14,895 nt of DNA. Origin: Pseudomonadota bacterium (GTDB lineage: Bacteria > Pseudomonadota > Gammaproteobacteria > Burkholderiales > Burkholderiaceae_D). The notes below the pieces were generated by a model. The model was not told the origin of the DNA. It saw nothing but the letters and a program-made list of their open reading frames with translations, and did no database searches. Each line of letters starts with the position of its first letter. Position 1 is the first letter of the stretch. Shown one piece after another: positions 14,701-14,895 of this stretch. The DNA lies in assembly GCA_023420795.1 (NCBI GenBank), contig JAEZVM010000205.1, forward strand, positions 1 to 14,895, written 5' to 3'. The position numbers and the translations under genes were made by a program.

Positions 14701-14895
14701 CCTGAAAATCGCTTTCATCGGCGGCGGCAACATGGCCACCGCCCTGATCGGCGGACTGGCGGGAAAACTCACCGCCGGCGCGAACATCCACGTGGTCGAT
14801 CCTAATCCGGATGCATTGCAGAAGCTTCAGCAGCAATTCGGCGTTACCACAGCGCCGCAAATCGATGCCGCACTGGAGAAGAGCGATGTCGTCGT
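14690..14895 (+). CDS. proC: pyrroline-5-carboxylate reductase, N-terminal part (cut by window end)
   Basis: ProC reduces pyrroline-5-carboxylate to proline with NAD(P)H, the last step of proline synthesis. Only the first 68 codons are in the window. They start MQNNLKIAFIGGGNMATALI; IGGGNMA (10-16) is the Rossmann nucleotide-binding motif in the form typical of ProC. A beta strand ending in VVDPNP follows, then a helix and the start of another strand (SDVVV). The ATG at 14690 overlaps the end of yggS by 11 bases in another frame, which together with the gene pair supports the call. The frame is open to the window edge. Truncation is due to the window, not the gene. Confidence 0.9.
   Translation, partial: MQNNLKIAFIGGGNMATALIGGLAGKLTAGANIHVVDPNPDALQKLQQQFGVTTAPQIDAALEKSDVV

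Noticed and set aside
1..14895. Mobile element, phage, defence or biosynthetic island
   Set aside because: All genes are recognisable housekeeping or metabolic families with even composition; there is no integrase, transposase, attachment repeat, toxin-antitoxin pair or CRISPR pattern.

Overview
This window reads as an ordinary, gene-dense stretch of chromosome from a GC-rich betaproteobacterium. It is most likely a member of the Burkholderiales, with Oxalobacteraceae-like gene content. That placement is inferred from protein style and gene order (xseB-ispA-dxs-folE2; pilT-pilU divergent from a yggS-proC pair), not from a database search. I see no rRNA, tRNA, CRISPR array, insertion sequence, prophage or plasmid function. 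No stretch longer than 300 bases lacks a gene. All genes look intact; only proC is cut, by the window edge.

Layout from left to right. (1) Bases 1-188 are a non-coding leader, possibly shared with a divergent gene outside the window. (2) Bases 189-4077 hold a tight plus-strand operon: xseB (exonuclease VII small subunit), ispA (farnesyl diphosphate synthase), dxs (first enzyme of the MEP isoprenoid pathway) and folE2 (GTP cyclohydrolase IB). It ends in a very strong 17-bp-stem bidirectional terminator. (3) Convergent to it is a minus-strand PduO-type ATP:cob(I)alamin adenosyltransferase. (4) Divergent from that lies a plus-strand block for D-2-hydroxy-acid oxidation: a D-lactate dehydrogenase-like flavoprotein, a GcvA-type LysR regulator, and the three subunits of glycolate oxidase (glcD, glcE, glcF). 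The 152-bp gap before glcD carries two dyads whose centres are 21 bp apart, as expected for LysR-type control. (5) A REP-like palindrome separates glcF from a minus-strand operon read pilT, pilU, glutathione peroxidase, in which the peroxidase start overlaps the pilU stop. (6) Divergent from pilT are yggS (PLP homeostasis) and the start of proC (proline biosynthesis).

How the genes work together. Dxs makes DXP and IspA makes FPP, the entry and branch-point steps of isoprenoid (quinone, undecaprenyl) supply. The two flavoprotein systems pass electrons from D-lactate or glycolate towards the respiratory chain. PilT and PilU are the retraction motors of type IV pili. I found no evidence for an undescribed system. 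The observations most worth checking are regulatory: the paired LysR-type dyads before glcD, a 19-bp palindrome before the D-lactate dehydrogenase gene, the structured dxs-folE2 junction, and the coupling of a peroxidase to pilU.
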